Of a stretch of 64,000 bases of DNA, positions 42,601 to 53,139 are shown piece by piece; the first letter of the stretch is position 1, and every line of letters begins with the position of its first letter. The translations under genes were made by a program, and so were the position numbers. The DNA is from Ideonella oryzae (GTDB lineage Bacteria > Pseudomonadota > Gammaproteobacteria > Burkholderiales > Burkholderiaceae_C), in contig NZ_JAMXMC010000005.1 in NCBI RefSeq assembly GCF_024055665.1, positions 248,001 to 312,000 on the forward strand. Direction: 5' to 3'. The notes under the pieces are model-generated. The model was not told the DNA's origin. It did not search any database and saw only the letters and a program-made list of their open reading frames with translations.

Positions 42601-43491
42601 TCAGTAGATCCTGGCCTCGCCCTCGGGCCGGGTCTTGAAGCGGCGGTGGACCCAGTAGTACTGGGCCGGCTGCTCGCGGATGCGGGCCTCCAGCCAGCGG
42701 TTGAAGGCGGCCGCAGCCTGCGGCAGGTCGGGGTTGTCGAAGCCCTCGGGCGCCTCGCAGAAGCGCACCACATAGCCCTGGCCGCGCGGCAGCATGGTCA
42801 CGACGATGGGCTGCACCAGCATGTGCATGGACTGGGCCATGCGCGCCGGCGCCAGCAGGGTGGCGGCCGGCACGCCGAAGAAGGGCACGAAGGCCGCGTC
42901 CTTGGTGCCGAAGTCCATGTCCGGCAAATTGACGAAGCCGGCGCCTTCCTTCTGGATGGCCCGCAGCACCGGCCGGATGCCGGCCTGGCGGTCGAACAGC
43001 CGGGCCTGTCCGAAGCGGGCCCGGGCCTTGAGCAGGGCCTCGTCGAAGACGGCGTTGCTCTGCCGCTGGTAGATGGTGATGGCCGGCTTGCTCTGCTTGA
43101 GCATCAGCGCCGGGGCGGTGTAGTCCAGCCCGACGAAGTGCGGCAGCAGCCACATGACCGGCCGGCCGGTGCGCTCGGCCAGGTGGATGTCACCCTCGAT
43201 GCGCACCATGCGCAGGAGGCGCTCTTCCGAGGCGAACCAGAGGTAGCTGTGTTCCAGGAAGCCGCGGGCCACGGCACCGAAGTGCTCGCGGGCCAGGCGC
43301 CGCCGCGCAGCCTCGTCCAGCTCCGGAAAGCACAGGGCCAGGTTCTTGAGCACCACCTTGCGGCGCGAGCCGGCCAGGCGCCACAGCAGCGCGCCCACGC
43401 CCTCGCCGATGGCCGCCAGCAGCGGCAGTGGCAGCCAGTGCAGCAGCCACATCAGGAAGACGATGGCCTGCGATCCCCAACGCTTGATCAT
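42601..43491 (-). CDS. Lysophospholipid/lipid A acyltransferase, LpxL/HtrB family (second copy)
   Basis: A 296-residue acyltransferase with one N-terminal membrane helix (about residues 8-30) and the HX4D catalytic motif (LLPHFVGLDYT, near residue 120). Later family blocks are present (NLPDMDFGTKDAAFVPFFGV). It acts at the cytoplasmic face of the inner membrane, adding secondary acyl chains to lipid A or related lysolipids. It is the second of two paralogues whose genes overlap by 4 bp. Related operons usually continue into dapF, which here is 35 kb away. Confidence 0.88.
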   Translation of the reverse strand: MIKRWGSQAIVFLMWLLHWLPLPLLAAIGEGVGALLWRLAGSRRKVVLKNLALCFPELDEAARRRLAREHFGAVARGFLEHSYLWFASEERLLRMVRIEGDIHLAERTGRPVMWLLPHFVGLDYTAPALMLKQSKPAITIYQRQSNAVFDEALLKARARFGQARLFDRQAGIRPVLRAIQKEGAGFVNLPDMDFGTKDAAFVPFFGVPAATLLAPARMAQSMHMLVQPIVVTMLPRGQGYVVRFCEAPEGFDNPDLPQAAAAFNRWLEARIREQPAQYYWVHRRFKTRPEGEARIY

Positions 43492-44357
43492 GCTTTGGCT
43501 TCTCCGGCGCTCGCTTCGACGCGGCGCGGCTTCTTGTAGCGGTTGTAGCCCCAGAGGTACTGGTCCGGGCAGTGGCCGATGACCCATTCCATGGCCTGGT
43601 TGACGAGGGCGGCCGACGCCTCCTCGCCGCTGTCGGGCAGGGGCTGGGGCAGCGCCCGGTAATGAATGGCGAAGCCCTGCCCGCGCGGCAGGCGCTCGCA
43701 CCAGGTCAGCACCACCGCGCAGCCGGTCTGCTGGGCCAGGCGGGCCGCCAGCGTCATGGTGTAGGCGGTGCGGCCGAAATACGGCACCCAGACGCCCTGC
43801 CCATCCGGCGGCACCTGGTCGGGCAGCAGGCCCACCGTTTCGCCCTTGCGCAGGGCCCGCAGCATCTGCCGCACGCCGGAGAGGTTGGCCGGCGCTGCCT
43901 GCATGCCCGGGGCGGTGCGGGAATAGGTCTGCCACTCGGCCAGCATGGCCTGGCGAGCCGGGCGGTACAGCACGGTGATGGGCTGGCGATGGCCAAAACG
44001 CTCGGCGTAGCCACGGGCCGCAAACTCGAAGGCACCCAGGTGGGGCGTGAGCAGCAGCAGGCCCTTGCCGGCCTGGATGGCCTGCTCCACCAGTGCCTCG
44101 CCGTCCCACTGGATCAGCTCGCCCAGCGGGCGGTTGGCCGTGCGGAACCACAGCCAGGGCACCTCGGCCGACATGCGGCCGGCCTGGGCCACCGCGGCCC
44201 GGGCCTGGGCGGAGGTGAGCCCGGCCTGGCGGGCATTGGCCGCCAGCCGGCGGCGATAGCTGGGCGAAGCCGCCCAGACGACCCAGCCCAGGACCGCTCC
44301 ACAGAACTGCACCAACCCGAGGGGCCAATGCGACACCCAACGCAGCAACAACATCAT
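43488..44357 (-). CDS. Lysophospholipid/lipid A acyltransferase, LpxL/HtrB family (first copy)
   Basis: A 289-residue member of the same family with an N-terminal membrane helix (about 12-32), the HX4E motif (LTPHLGAFEFAARG, near residue 105) and the block LLPDQVPPDGQGVWVPYFGR. It probably acts in series with the paralogue downstream. It is divergent from metK across 191 bp. Confidence 0.88.
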   Translation of the reverse strand: MMLLLRWVSHWPLGLVQFCGAVLGWVVWAASPSYRRRLAANARQAGLTSAQARAAVAQAGRMSAEVPWLWFRTANRPLGELIQWDGEALVEQAIQAGKGLLLLTPHLGAFEFAARGYAERFGHRQPITVLYRPARQAMLAEWQTYSRTAPGMQAAPANLSGVRQMLRALRKGETVGLLPDQVPPDGQGVWVPYFGRTAYTMTLAARLAQQTGCAVVLTWCERLPRGQGFAIHYRALPQPLPDSGEEASAALVNQAMEWVIGHCPDQYLWGYNRYKKPRRVEASAGEAKA

Positions 44358-44442
44358 GCTTCAGCTAAGATTCCGGCATCGCCGAGTTAACAGGACAACT
44401 TGCGGGGCGATTGGCACGGTTCTCCACCGTTGTCTGCAGATC

Positions 44443-44458
44443 CGATTCTCCAGAATCG
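44443..44458. promoter_or_regulatory. Palindrome between the acyltransferase genes and metK
   Basis: CGATTCT-CC-AGAATCG, a perfect 7-bp inverted repeat with a 2-bp centre, about 90 bp before the metK start. It shares GATTCT/AGAATC with the long-range repeat upstream of fliM. Beyond this I see no riboswitch in the 191-bp metK upstream region. Confidence 0.4.
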
Positions 44459-44548
44459 TCTGACCAAATGCCGCTAAAGCGTTCGCCGCTCCCATGGTTG
44501 CCGAGTTGGACGACGCTCCCTTGATACGCAACCGAAAGTAGAACCACA

Positions 44549-45736
44549 GTGGCGAACGATTATCTCTTCACCTCCGAATCGGTTTCGGAAGGCCACCCCG
44601 ACAAGGTCGCCGACCAGATCTCCGATGCCATCCTGGACGCCCTGCTGACGCAGGATCCCTACGCCCGCGTGGCCGCCGAGACGCTGACCAACACGGGTCT
44701 GGTGGTGCTGGCCGGTGAGATCACGGCCAAGGAGGGCACCAACGTCGACTACATCCAGGTCGCACGCGACACCATCAAGCGCATCGGCTACGACAACACC
44801 GAGTACGGCATCGACTACAAGGGCTGCGCGGTGCTGGTGGCCTACGACAAGCAGAGCGCCGACATCGCCCAGGGCGTGGACCGCGCCAGCGACGACTACC
44901 TGAACATCGGCGCCGGCGACCAGGGCCTGATGTTCGGCTACGCCTGCGACGAGACGCCCGAGCTGATGCCCGCGCCGATCTACTACGCCCACCGCGTGGT
45001 GGAGCGCCAGGCCCAGTTACGCAAAGACGGCCGCCTGCCCTTCCTGCGCCCGGACGCCAAGAGCCAGATCACGATGCGCTACGTGGACGGCAAGCCGCAC
45101 TCGATCGACACCGTGGTGCTGTCCACCCAGCACAGCCCGGACCAGTCCGAGACCGCCACGAAGATGAAGGCCAGCTTCTACGAGGCCTGCATCGAGGAAA
45201 TCATCAAGCCGGTGCTGCCGCAGGAATGGCTGCAGGACACCAAGTTCCTGATCAACCCGACCGGCCGCTTCGTCATCGGTGGCCCGCAGGGCGATTGTGG
45301 CCTGACCGGCCGCAAGATCATCGTCGACACCTACGGCGGCGCCTGCCCGCATGGCGGTGGCGCCTTCTCCGGCAAGGACCCGACCAAGGTGGACCGCTCG
45401 GCCGCCTACGCCGCGCGCTACGTGGCCAAGAACATCGTGGCCGCCGGCCTGGCCCGCCAGTGCCAGATCCAGGTGAGCTACGCCATCGGCGTGGCCCGCC
45501 CGATCAACATCACGGTCTACACCGAGGGCACCGGCCTGATCTCCGACGAGAAGATCGCCGCCCTGGTCCACGAGCAGTTCGACCTGCGGCCCAAGGGCAT
45601 CATCCAGATGCTGGACCTGCAGCGCCCGATCTTCGCCAAGACCGCGGCCTATGGCCACTTCGGCCGCGAGGAGCCCGAGTTCACCTGGGAGCGCACCGAC
45701 AAGGCCGCCGCCCTGCGCGCCGCGGCCGGGTTGTAA
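44549..45736 (+). CDS. metK: S-adenosylmethionine synthetase
   Basis: A 395-residue enzyme that makes S-adenosylmethionine from ATP and methionine. Signature stretches are [14 protein letters not shown] at the N-terminus and the [19 protein letters not shown] region near residue 265. The start is GTG 44549 ([12 protein letters not shown]); no ATG fits. With ahcY and metF further on it forms the methyl cycle. Confidence 0.97.
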   Translation: MANDYLFTSESVSEGHPDKVADQISDAILDALLTQDPYARVAAETLTNTGLVVLAGEITAKEGTNVDYIQVARDTIKRIGYDNTEYGIDYKGCAVLVAYDKQSADIAQGVDRASDDYLNIGAGDQGLMFGYACDETPELMPAPIYYAHRVVERQAQLRKDGRLPFLRPDAKSQITMRYVDGKPHSIDTVVLSTQHSPDQSETATKMKASFYEACIEEIIKPVLPQEWLQDTKFLINPTGRFVIGGPQGDCGLTGRKIIVDTYGGACPHGGGAFSGKDPTKVDRSAAYAARYVAKNIVAAGLARQCQIQVSYAIGVARPINITVYTEGTGLISDEKIAALVHEQFDLRPKGIIQMLDLQRPIFAKTAAYGHFGREEPEFTWERTDKAAALRAAAGL

Positions 45737-45765
45737 GCAGCCGCTGCCGGCCACCTTGCCCATGC

Positions 45766-45789
45766 AGGCCACCTTCGGGTGGCCTTTTT
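45766..45789 (+). terminator. Intrinsic terminator after metK
   Basis: AGGCCACC-TTCG-GGTGGCCT followed by a T run; the same 20-base hairpin as after flagellin 1. Confidence 0.85.
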
Positions 45790-45897
45790 CATGCCCGAGG
45801 GACACAGCTGGTAGCACATGCGCCGTCCGCGGGCCCTTCAAGCAGGGGCAGGATGACCGAATTCCAGGCATCCCTGCCGCAACCCTGGAGGCATCCC

Positions 45898-46281
45898 ATG
45901 CGCCCGTCCACCGATCCCGCCGCCTGGCTCGCAGAGGCCGATCCCTGCTCGGCACGAGAGGCCTGGGACCTGTTCGCCGCCGCCGCCACACTGCGCAATG
46001 TAGGCCTCTACCGTTGCCAGTCCACCTCCAATGGACGGACCGTGAGGCTGATGGCGGGCCATGTGCGCCAGGCCTTGGTGATGCGTGGCCCCTCTGGTCG
46101 CCAGCGCCTGCTGGACGCCCTCATCGCCTGGTGCCAGGCGCAGCTGCCCCAGGTGACACTGCCCGAGATCGTTCTCCAGCCGGGCTCCCTGTCCACGGCG
46201 TCTGGGTGGCAGGGCACAGCGCCTGTGCGGCAAGCCGGTGCCGCCACCCCGGGTATCGTCTTCAGGCCACCCGCGGCTTGA
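45898..46281 (+). CDS. Small protein of unknown function
   Basis: A 127-residue soluble protein, not recognised. ATG 45898 has GGAGG 7 bp upstream; ATG 45853 is possible. The central part looks helical ([20 protein letters not shown], then [20 protein letters not shown]). Its 3' end overlaps convergent purT by 20 bp. It lies between the metK terminator and purT and seems to be a single-gene unit. Confidence 0.55.
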   Translation: MRPSTDPAAWLAEADPCSAREAWDLFAAAATLRNVGLYRCQSTSNGRTVRLMAGHVRQALVMRGPSGRQRLLDALIAWCQAQLPQVTLPEIVLQPGSLSTASGWQGTAPVRQAGAATPGIVFRPPAA

Positions 46282-47485
46282 CCTTGCTGGCCGCCAGCTT
46301 GGCCTGGGTCCGGGCCACCTCGATGTCGGCGTCGTGCACCAGGGCCACGCCCATGCGGCGCTTGGTGAAGCTTTCGGGCTTGCCGAAGAGGCGGATGTCG
46401 GAGTTGGGCACTTGCAGGGCCTCGGCCACGCCGTCGAAGACGATGCCTTGCGCGTCGACGCCGCCGTAGATCACCGCGCTGGCGCCGGGGCTCTTGAGCG
46501 AGGTGTCCACCGGCAGGCCCAGGATCGCGCGGGCGTGCAGCTCGAACTCGTTCTGCCACTGGGTGATCATCGTCACCATGCCGGTGTCGTGCGGGCGGGG
46601 GCTGACCTCGCTGAACCACACCATGTCGCCCTTGACGAAGAGCTCGACACCGAACAGGCCCTGGCCGCCCAGGTTGGCGGTGATGGTCTGGGCGATGTCG
46701 CGGGCCTTCTGCTGGGCCAGCGGGCTCATCGGATGCGGCTGCCAGCTCTCCACGTAGTCGCCGCTGACCTGCACATGGCCGATCGGGTCGCAGAAGTGGG
46801 TCTCGACCTGGCCCGAGGCGCCCACGGCGCGCACGGTCAGCTGGGTGATCTCGTAGTCGAAGTCGATGAAGCCCTCGACGATGATGCGACCGGTGGCCAC
46901 GCGGCCGCCGGCCATGGCGTAGTCCCAGGCCTTCTGCACGTCGGCGGGCGAGTCGATCTTGCTCTGCCCCTTGCCGGAGCTGCTCATCACCGGCTTGACG
47001 ATGCAGGGGTAGCCGATGGCAGGGTGGCCATCGCTGCCGTCGATGGCGGCCTGCAACTCGGCCATCGAATCGCAGAAGCGGTAGGGGCTGGTGGGCAGGT
47101 CCAGCTCTTCGGCGGCCAGGCGGCGGATGCCCTCGCGGTCCATGGTCAGGCGTGCGGCGCGGGCGGTGGGGATGCAGCGGATCTTGCCCTCGGCCTCCAG
47201 CGCCTCCAGCACCGGGGTGGCGATGGCCTCGATCTCGGGCACCACCAGGTCAGGCCGCTCGGCCTCGATCAGCGGACGCAGTTGCTCGGGATCGCTCATC
47301 GCGATGGTGCGGGCATGGTGGGCCACCTGCTGACCGGGGGCATTGTGGTACCGGTCCACCGCAATGGTTTCCACGCCCAGACGCTGCAGCGCAATCAGCA
47401 CTTCCTTGCCGAGCTCGCCGGAGCCCAGCAGCATCACGCGGGTGGCAGACGGGGACAGCGGGGTACCCAGGGGGCGGACAGCCAT
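46262..47485 (-). CDS. purT: Formate-dependent GAR transformylase PurT
   Basis: A 407-residue ATP-grasp enzyme that uses formate and ATP to formylate glycinamide ribonucleotide in purine synthesis. Diagnostic stretches are [38 protein letters not shown] and [20 protein letters not shown]. The start at ATG 47485 has GAGG upstream; ATG 47497 is also in frame. Confidence 0.95.
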   Translation of the reverse strand: MAVRPLGTPLSPSATRVMLLGSGELGKEVLIALQRLGVETIAVDRYHNAPGQQVAHHARTIAMSDPEQLRPLIEAERPDLVVPEIEAIATPVLEALEAEGKIRCIPTARAARLTMDREGIRRLAAEELDLPTSPYRFCDSMAELQAAIDGSDGHPAIGYPCIVKPVMSSSGKGQSKIDSPADVQKAWDYAMAGGRVATGRIIVEGFIDFDYEITQLTVRAVGASGQVETHFCDPIGHVQVSGDYVESWQPHPMSPLAQQKARDIAQTITANLGGQGLFGVELFVKGDMVWFSEVSPRPHDTGMVTMITQWQNEFELHARAILGLPVDTSLKSPGASAVIYGGVDAQGIVFDGVAEALQVPNSDIRLFGKPESFTKRRMGVALVHDADIEVARTQAKLAASKVKPRVA

Positions 47486-47625
47486 GGCAGACCTCATGCA
47501 TTGGTGGAGAAGGCCGATATTGTCACCAAGCGCGCTGACCGCAACCTTGGCCTCGACTTGACTTCGCTCAAGTCACACCCTGGTCAAAGTTTCATGATCA
47601 GTCCATTGCCCCCACCCAGAACACC

Positions 47626-48798
47626 ATGGCACGACAACAACCCACCCCCGCTCCCGAAACCCCGGCCGCCATCGAAACCTCCGTTCCCCGCCAGCGCAAG
47701 ACCCGCACCCCGGCCCCCGTGGCCGTGGCCGTGGGCAGCGTGCGGCCCAAGGCCAGCGCCCGCGCGCTGCAGAAGCTGGAGGTGGAGGCGGCCCGCGAGG
47801 CCGCCCAGGTGGTGCAGGCTGAAGTGGTGGGTGGGCTGCTGCAGACCGGCCTGTCGACCGACCCGCTGCGGGCCCTGCTGGACGGCGCCTCGCCCGATGA
47901 CCTCAAGGCCCTGCGCCGCGAGATCAACGCGCGCCGCAAGCCGGCCCCCACCGGCATCGACCCCGACCTGGAGCTGGCCGTCGGCTGGCGCGAAGGCCAC
48001 TATCCCTACAAGAACCTGCTCTCGCGCCGCAGCTACGAAGAGCAGAAGTACCGCCTGCAGGTGGAACTGCTGAAGCTGCAGGCCTGGGTCAAGGAGACCC
48101 GCCAGCGTGTGGTGATCATCTTCGAAGGCCGCGACGCGGCTGGCAAGGGCGGCACCATCAAGCGCTTCATGGAGCACCTGAACCCCCGCGGTGCCCGCGT
48201 GGTGGCACTGGAAAAGCCCAGCGAGGTGGAACAGGGTCAGTGGTACTTCCAGCGCTACATCCAGCACCTGCCCACCCGCGGCGAGATCGTGATGTTCGAC
48301 CGCAGCTGGTACAATCGTTCTGGCGTCGAACGGGTGATGGGCTTCTGCTCCGACAACCAGTACCAGGAGTTCCTGCGACAGGCGCCGGAGTTCGAGCGCC
48401 AGCTGGTGCGCGACGGTGTGCACCTGTTCAAGTTCTGGTTCTCGGTCAGCCGCAGCGAGCAGCGCCGCCGCTTCAAGGAGCGCCAGCTGCACCCGCTCAA
48501 GCAGTGGAAGCTCAGCCCCATCGACATGGCCAGCCTGGACAAGTGGGACGACTACACCCGCGCCAAGGAGGCCATGTTCCTGCACTGCGACACCTCCGAT
48601 GCGCCCTGGACGGTGATCAAGTCCGACTGCAAGAAGCGCGCGCGCCTGAACGCCATGCGCTACGTGCTGCACCGCCTGTCCTACGGCAAGAAGAGCCTGG
48701 AGGCCATCGGCCCGGTGGACCCGCTGATCGTGGGCCGCCCCTCGCTGGTGCCCAGTCTGAGCGAGGACCAACTGGCCACGATGGACAGCCAGGCCTGA
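47626..48798 (+). CDS. ppk2: Polyphosphate kinase 2 family protein
   Basis: A 390-residue protein. The first ~105 residues are an Ala/Pro-rich extension. The PPK2 core follows, with Walker A (IFEGRDAAGKGGTIKRFMEH), Walker B and lid (EIVMFDRSWYNRSGVERVMG) and the C-terminal block (SDAPWTVIKSDCKKRARLNA). It transfers phosphate between polyphosphate and nucleotides; which nucleotide is preferred cannot be told. A strong terminator follows. Confidence 0.93.
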   Translation: MARQQPTPAPETPAAIETSVPRQRKTRTPAPVAVAVGSVRPKASARALQKLEVEAAREAAQVVQAEVVGGLLQTGLSTDPLRALLDGASPDDLKALRREINARRKPAPTGIDPDLELAVGWREGHYPYKNLLSRRSYEEQKYRLQVELLKLQAWVKETRQRVVIIFEGRDAAGKGGTIKRFMEHLNPRGARVVALEKPSEVEQGQWYFQRYIQHLPTRGEIVMFDRSWYNRSGVERVMGFCSDNQYQEFLRQAPEFERQLVRDGVHLFKFWFSVSRSEQRRRFKERQLHPLKQWKLSPIDMASLDKWDDYTRAKEAMFLHCDTSDAPWTVIKSDCKKRARLNAMRYVLHRLSYGKKSLEAIGPVDPLIVGRPSLVPSLSEDQLATMDSQA

Positions 48799-48819
48799 GC
48801 GCCTCTCGCATCCTGACAC

Positions 48820-48851
48820 GACAAAGCGGGCCCAAGTGCCCGCTTTGTCAC
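48820..48851 (+). terminator. Intrinsic terminator after ppk2
   Basis: GACAAAGCGGGC (48820-48831) and GCCCGCTTTGTC (48838-48849) form a perfect 12-bp stem with a 6-base loop; the descending arm ends in a T-rich stretch. Confidence 0.75.
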
Positions 48852-48896
48852 ATCTGGCGCCGGGCCGGAAGCTGCGCGCTGCGGCAGACCCACTGC

Positions 48897-48902
48897 TACA
48901 CT
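48897..48902 (+). promoter_or_regulatory. Candidate -10 box of the ahcY transcript
   Basis: TACACT lies 13 bp before the first paired base of the SAH riboswitch, so the transcript would begin just ahead of the aptamer. No good -35 box is seen. Confidence 0.45.
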
Positions 48903-48914
48903 GGCTGCCTGCTT

Positions 48915-48987
48915 CCGAGGAGCGTTGCAAGGCCCGTCGACTGACGGACCCCAGGCTCGGAACCCCTTCTTCTGCAACGGCGCTCAC
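48915..48987 (+). ncRNA. S-adenosylhomocysteine (SAH) riboswitch
   Basis: The conserved aptamer blocks are in order: CCGAGGAGCGTTGC (48915-48928), a variable hairpin (about 48931-48948), CCAGGCTCGG (48951-48960) and GCAACGGCGCTCAC (48974-48987). CCGAG pairs with CTCGG, and GAGCG-TTGC pairs with GCAACGGCGCTC. This is the SAH-sensing class known upstream of ahcY in beta- and gammaproteobacteria, where SAH raises expression. It ends about 107 bp before the ahcY ATG. Confidence 0.92.
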
Positions 48988-49094
48988 CCGCACTTCCTGG
49001 TGCCGCGGTGAGCCCTGGGCGAACGTCTGAACCGTTCGCCTCCCGGTCCTCCTTCGGTCCCGCGTGCGGGCTTGTCGAACCGATGGAGCAACCG

Positions 49095-50537
<1,443 letters not shown>

Positions 50538-50578
50538 GCGGCCCCCGCACCCTCCTTGCCACCCCACCACCCCACCCC

Positions 50579-51337
50579 ATGCGTCTCGACCAACGAATCC
50601 TTCAACTGGGCCTGGCCCCGACCCGCTCGGCGGCCCAGCGACTGATTGAGACCAAGGGGGTGCGCTGGCTCGGCCCGAAGGGCTGGGTGGTGCCCAGCAA
50701 GGCGGGTGAGGCCGTGCCCGAGGACGCCCAGGTCGAAGTCACACGCCAGGACGAATTGCGCTTCGTCTCGCGCGGCGGGCTGAAGCTCGAAGGCGCGCTG
50801 CAGGCCTGCGGCATCGACGTCAGCGGCCGCCACTGCCTGGACCTGGGCCAGAGCACGGGCGGCTTCACCGACGCACTGCTGCAGGCCGGGGCGGCCAGCG
50901 TGGTGGGTGTGGATGTGGGGCACGGCCAGCTCAGCGCCAAGCTGCGAACCGACCCGCGGGTGCGTGCCTACGAAGGCATCAACGCCCGCGATGTGGAGGG
51001 GAGCGTCTTTGCGGCCGAACAGGCGCCGCACAGCTTCAGCTTCGTCACCGCCGACCTGTCCTTCATCACCTCCACCCACGTGCTGCCGACCATGGTCGAG
51101 TATCTGGCGCCGGGCGGTGACCTGCTGCTGCTGGTCAAGCCACAGTTCGAGCTGCAGCCCGCGCAAATCGGCAAGGGCGGCATCGTGCGCGACCCCAAGC
51201 ACTTCATTGAAGTGGAAAACCGCCTCTGGCAGGCCTGCAAGGCCCACGGCCTGAAGGTGCGCAAGTACTTTGAAAGCCCGATCAAGGGCGGCAACGGCAA
51301 CACCGAGTTCTTTGTCTGGGCCCAACAGCCGGCCTGA
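50579..51337 (+). CDS. tlyA: TlyA-family rRNA 2'-O-methyltransferase
   Basis: A 252-residue protein with an N-terminal S4 RNA-binding domain (RLDQRILQLGLAPTRSAAQR) and an FtsJ-type SAM domain (HCLDLGQSTGGFTDALLQAG, then VVGVDVGHGQLSAKLRTDPR). It probably methylates rRNA; some homologues are called hemolysins, which is likely a misnomer. It follows ahcY by 41 bp and precedes metF, so all three may share the SAH-controlled transcript. Confidence 0.88.
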   Translation: MRLDQRILQLGLAPTRSAAQRLIETKGVRWLGPKGWVVPSKAGEAVPEDAQVEVTRQDELRFVSRGGLKLEGALQACGIDVSGRHCLDLGQSTGGFTDALLQAGAASVVGVDVGHGQLSAKLRTDPRVRAYEGINARDVEGSVFAAEQAPHSFSFVTADLSFITSTHVLPTMVEYLAPGGDLLLLVKPQFELQPAQIGKGGIVRDPKHFIEVENRLWQACKAHGLKVRKYFESPIKGGNGNTEFFVWAQQPA

Positions 51338-51354
51338 GCCCTGCGAGCATTCCC

Positions 51355-52185
51355 ATGACCCCCATCAGCCTGGAATTCTTCCCTCCCAAGACCCCTGAAG
51401 GCGTCACCAAGCTGGCCGCGGCCCGCCAGGCGCTGTACGCGCTGCGGCCCACCTTCTGCTCCGTGACCTACGGCGCGGGCGGCTCCACCCAGGACGGCAC
51501 GCTGCAGACCGTGCAGGCCATCCTGGCCGAGGGCCATGCCGGCGCACCGCACTTCAGCTGCATCGGCGCCAGCGAGGACGCCATCCGCGCCCAACTGCAA
51601 CGCTTCGCCGAGATGGGCGTGCAGCGCATCGTCGCACTGCGCGGCGACCTGCCCAGCGGCTACGGCGGCTTCGGCCAGTTCCGCTACGCCAGCGAGCTGG
51701 TGGCCTTCATCCGCGCGGAAACGGGCGACCGCTTCCATCTGGAGGTGGCCGCCTACCCCGAGATGCATCCCCAGGCCCGCAGCCCGCAGGCTGACCTGCA
51801 GGCCTTCGCGGCCAAGGTGGCCGCCGGCGCCAGCTCGGCCATCACCCAGTTCTTCTTCAACGCCGACGCCTACTTCCGCTTCGTGGAAGAGGCGCGGGCG
51901 CTGGGTGTGAACGTGCCCATCGTGCCGGGCATCATGCCGATCACCAATGCCAGCGGCATCCTGCGCTTCGCCGACAGCTGTGGCGCGGACATCCCCCGCT
52001 GGATTCGGCTGCGCCTGCAGAGCTTTGGCGACGACAGCGCCAGCATCAAGGCCTTTGGTCTGGAGGTGGTGGGCGCGCTGTGCGAGCGCCTGCGCGCCGG
52101 GGGCGCCCCGGGCCTGCACTTCTACACGATGAACCAGAGCGGTCCGACGCTGGCCCTCTGCCAGCAACTGGGCCTGGTGTCCTGA
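51355..52185 (+). CDS. metF: 5,10-methylenetetrahydrofolate reductase
   Basis: A 276-residue FAD enzyme that makes 5-methyl-THF for methionine synthesis. Motifs are LEFFPPKTPEG at the N-terminus, VTYGAGGSTQDGT, RIVALRGDLP and the FAD-side block GITQFFFN-like (SSAITQFFFNADAYFRF). It lies 17 bp after tlyA and closes the methyl-cycle cluster. Confidence 0.95.
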   Translation: MTPISLEFFPPKTPEGVTKLAAARQALYALRPTFCSVTYGAGGSTQDGTLQTVQAILAEGHAGAPHFSCIGASEDAIRAQLQRFAEMGVQRIVALRGDLPSGYGGFGQFRYASELVAFIRAETGDRFHLEVAAYPEMHPQARSPQADLQAFAAKVAAGASSAITQFFFNADAYFRFVEEARALGVNVPIVPGIMPITNASGILRFADSCGADIPRWIRLRLQSFGDDSASIKAFGLEVVGALCERLRAGGAPGLHFYTMNQSGPTLALCQQLGLVS

Positions 52186-52244
52186 GCGTTGGGCGGGTGA
52201 CCCAACAGACTGTTGCGCGGTGGCGTCACCCTCACCTCAGCGAT

Positions 52245-52258
52245 CTGACTTGGATCAA
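52245..52258. promoter_or_regulatory. FNR/ANR-like box upstream of the OmpW gene
   Basis: CTGAC-TTGG-ATCAA has a perfect right half and a 3-of-5 left half of the FNR consensus (TTGAT-N4-ATCAA). The same site includes the inverted repeat GACTTG-GAT-CAAGTC. It lies about 140 bp before the ompW start. Oxygen control is known for ompW elsewhere, but here it is inference. Confidence 0.4.
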
Positions 52259-52399
52259 GTCCATCGCGAGGTCCGACCCGCGGATGCAGGCAGCTTGCGC
52301 CGACTCAGCTTGACTTCGGCTACTTCACGTTGCAATAGCGCCAGACCAAACGAAATGGTCACCCCTTTGCAACCTGAAGAGAAGAGACGGAGTCCCCAC

Positions 52400-53014
52400 A
52401 TGCGCAAGCAACTGATCGCCCTGGCCGCCGTGGCCGCCCTGGCCCCCCAATTCGCCGCCGCCCAGGATTCTGGCAACTGGCTGGTGCGTGGTCGTGCGCT
52501 CTATCTGCAATCGGACAACGGTGGATCCACCACCCCGGACCTGAAGCTGTCGACCAACGACAAGGCTTTCCCGGAACTGGACATCAGCTACTTCTTCACG
52601 CCGAACATCGCGGCTGAGCTGATCCTGACCTATCCGCAGTACCAGGAAATCAAGTCGGACGGCGTCAAGATCGGCGCTTTCCGCCACCTGCCCCCGACCC
52701 TGACCGCCCAGTACCACTTCACCAACTTCCAGGGCTTCCGCCCCTACGTCGGTGCCGGTATCAACTACACCAGCATCACCCAAGTCCACTGGACCAACGC
52801 CGATGTGGCGGCCCTGAAGCCCAGCATCTCCGACAACAGCTTCGGCTGGGCGGTGCAGGCCGGTGTGGACATCCCGGTCGGCAACGGCTGGCTGGTGAAC
52901 CTGGACGTCAAGAAGGTCAAGATCGGCGTGGACGTCAAGGTCGATGGCACCAAGATCGGCGACTTCAACGTCGACCCGCTGCTGTTCAGCGTGGGTGTCG
53001 GCTACCGCTTCTGA
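52400..53014 (+). CDS. ompW: OmpW-family outer membrane protein
   Basis: A 204-residue protein with a signal peptide (MRKQLIALAAVAALAPQFAAA) and an eight-stranded beta-barrel pattern. OmpW motifs are present (LDISYFFTPNIAAELILTYP, RPYVGAGINYTSIT) and it ends in a strand with C-terminal phenylalanine (LFSVGVGYRF), as outer-membrane barrels do. It probably passes small hydrophobic molecules. A strong terminator follows. Confidence 0.92.
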   Translation: MRKQLIALAAVAALAPQFAAAQDSGNWLVRGRALYLQSDNGGSTTPDLKLSTNDKAFPELDISYFFTPNIAAELILTYPQYQEIKSDGVKIGAFRHLPPTLTAQYHFTNFQGFRPYVGAGINYTSITQVHWTNADVAALKPSISDNSFGWAVQAGVDIPVGNGWLVNLDVKKVKIGVDVKVDGTKIGDFNVDPLLFSVGVGYRF

Positions 53015-53062
53015 TGAAGCCGGGGCCCCTCGCGGGGCTCCTTTCGAGGGTCCATGTTTTGA

Positions 53063-53090
53063 GGGGCTGCCGCAGGGCAGCCCCTTTTTT
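53063..53090 (+). terminator. Intrinsic terminator after ompW
   Basis: GGGGCTGCC and GGCAGCCCC form a stem with a short loop, followed by six T. A second GC-rich hairpin without a T run lies just before it (53024-53040). Confidence 0.88.
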
Positions 53091-53139
53091 CATGGCCGGC
53101 GCACTGCAGCGCGACGATGCCGCCAGGCGCAGATTGCAG

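Noticed and set aside
44358-44548. A SAM-type riboswitch before metK
   Set aside because: I see only one small palindrome and no conserved SAM-I, SAM-II or SAM/SAH core pattern.
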